DNA of 64,000 nucleotides from Vagococcus penaei. Its GTDB lineage: Bacteria > Bacillota > Bacilli > Lactobacillales > Vagococcaceae. A model generated the notes under the pieces. That model was not told the origin of the DNA, did no database searches, and worked only from the letters and a program-made list of their open reading frames with translations. The stretch's first letter is position 1. Every line of letters starts with the position of its first letter. Where the stretch lies: assembly GCF_001998885.1 (NCBI RefSeq), contig NZ_CP019609.1, forward strand, positions 372,001-436,000. Direction: 5' to 3'. Shown here one piece after another: positions 63,782 to 64,000 of the stretch. The position numbers and the translations under genes were made by a program.

Positions 63782-64000
63782 ATGAAAATCGGAATTCCAA
63801 AAGAAATTAAAAGCAATGAAGATCGCGTATCACTAACTCCCCCATTTGTTGGAGAACTTGTTGCGAAAAAGCATGAGGTATTCGTTGAAGCAGGCGCTGG
63901 CGTTGGTGCTGGTTTTGCTGATGACGCTTATCAAAAACAAGGAGCAACGATTGTTAACTCGGCTAAAGAAGCTTGGAATGTTGATATGGTTCTGAAAGTT
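63782..64000 (+). CDS. ald: Alanine dehydrogenase, 3' end outside window
   Basis: The first 73 residues are visible, beginning MKIGIPKEIKSNEDRVSLTP and continuing FVEAGAGVGAGFADDAYQKQ, the conserved N-terminus of NAD-dependent L-alanine dehydrogenase. Lys and Arg of the substrate site (the first 15 residues) are in place. The enzyme interconverts alanine and pyruvate/ammonia. The catalytic and NAD-binding domains lie outside the window, so function of the intact gene is inferred from the N-terminus only. Good AAAAGGTG ribosome site. Confidence 0.9.
   Translation, partial: MKIGIPKEIKSNEDRVSLTPPFVGELVAKKHEVFVEAGAGVGAGFADDAYQKQGATIVNSAKEAWNVDMVLKV

Noticed and set aside
1-64000. CRISPR array, insertion sequence or prophage
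   Set aside because: No regularly spaced repeats, no transposase, integrase or phage structural gene was found on either strand.

Overview
The window is low-GC Firmicutes DNA. A dltXABCD operon, PerR, RpoY-RNase J1, MurT-GatD, an EbsA-like protein, a divergent ComK-like/sigma-factor pair and wall teichoic acid (WTA) genes point to Lactobacillales, most likely Enterococcaceae (Enterococcus/Vagococcus-like). That placement is inferred from gene content only. No rRNA, CRISPR array, transposase or phage gene was seen. One tRNA is present, tRNA-Arg(CCT).

Layout. 1-9843: the 3' part of a polysaccharide deacetylase, then on the minus strand a lysozyme-like protein behind the complete dlt operon (including the small dltX), a DUF402 nucleotide phosphatase, recX-mutY and a ComK-like regulator. 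9844-11603: a divergent control region with phased repeats, then a small sigma factor followed by DUF1659 and DUF2922 genes, then an orphan gene with its own promoter and terminator. 12113-28354: a Wzx/Wzy-type capsule/exopolysaccharide operon on the minus strand. It starts with the CpsC-CpsD-CpsB regulatory module, continues with a PglF/PglE/PglC/PglD-like set predicted to make and attach di-N-acetylbacillosamine, then a very AT-rich block of glycosyltransferases, polymerase, modifying enzyme and flippase, and ends in tagD. 28479-41836: WTA synthesis and export (MnaA, epimerase, a 1192-residue TagF/GT4 fusion, a TagF-like protein, TagG, TagA, a TagB-like protein, TagH), an LCP ligase and divergent TagO. 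41848-64000: mostly housekeeping genes. These are YihY, Map, flavodoxin, TetR, PepS, MprF, a DUF4396 protein, tRNA-Arg, a DEAD-box helicase, an oxidoreductase, RpoY, RNase J1, PerR, CysK, LspA, a cold-shock protein, an EbsA-like protein, an RNase HI-like gene, cardiolipin synthase, a KtrB-like potassium transporter, MurT-GatD, and the start of alanine dehydrogenase.

How it fits together. Most of the window builds or tunes the cell envelope. TagO, TagA and the TagB/F-like proteins build WTA, TagGH exports it, and the LCP protein attaches WTA or capsule. Dlt adds D-alanine and MprF adds lysine to lipids, both lowering surface charge. MurT-GatD amidates peptidoglycan. The capsule operon sits between most WTA genes and tagD, so CDP-glycerol supply may depend on capsule transcription.

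Three genes are interrupted at A/T homopolymers: wzy (T8), a pyruvyltransferase (A7) and an RNase HI-like gene (A8). Each shows clear family sequence in the second frame. They are either assembly errors or real, possibly reversible, frameshifts. Other points of interest are the ComK-like/sigma control region, the GT4 domain split by SH3-like insertions in the WTA fusion protein, and a methionine-rich, cysteine-containing loop in the DUF4396 protein.
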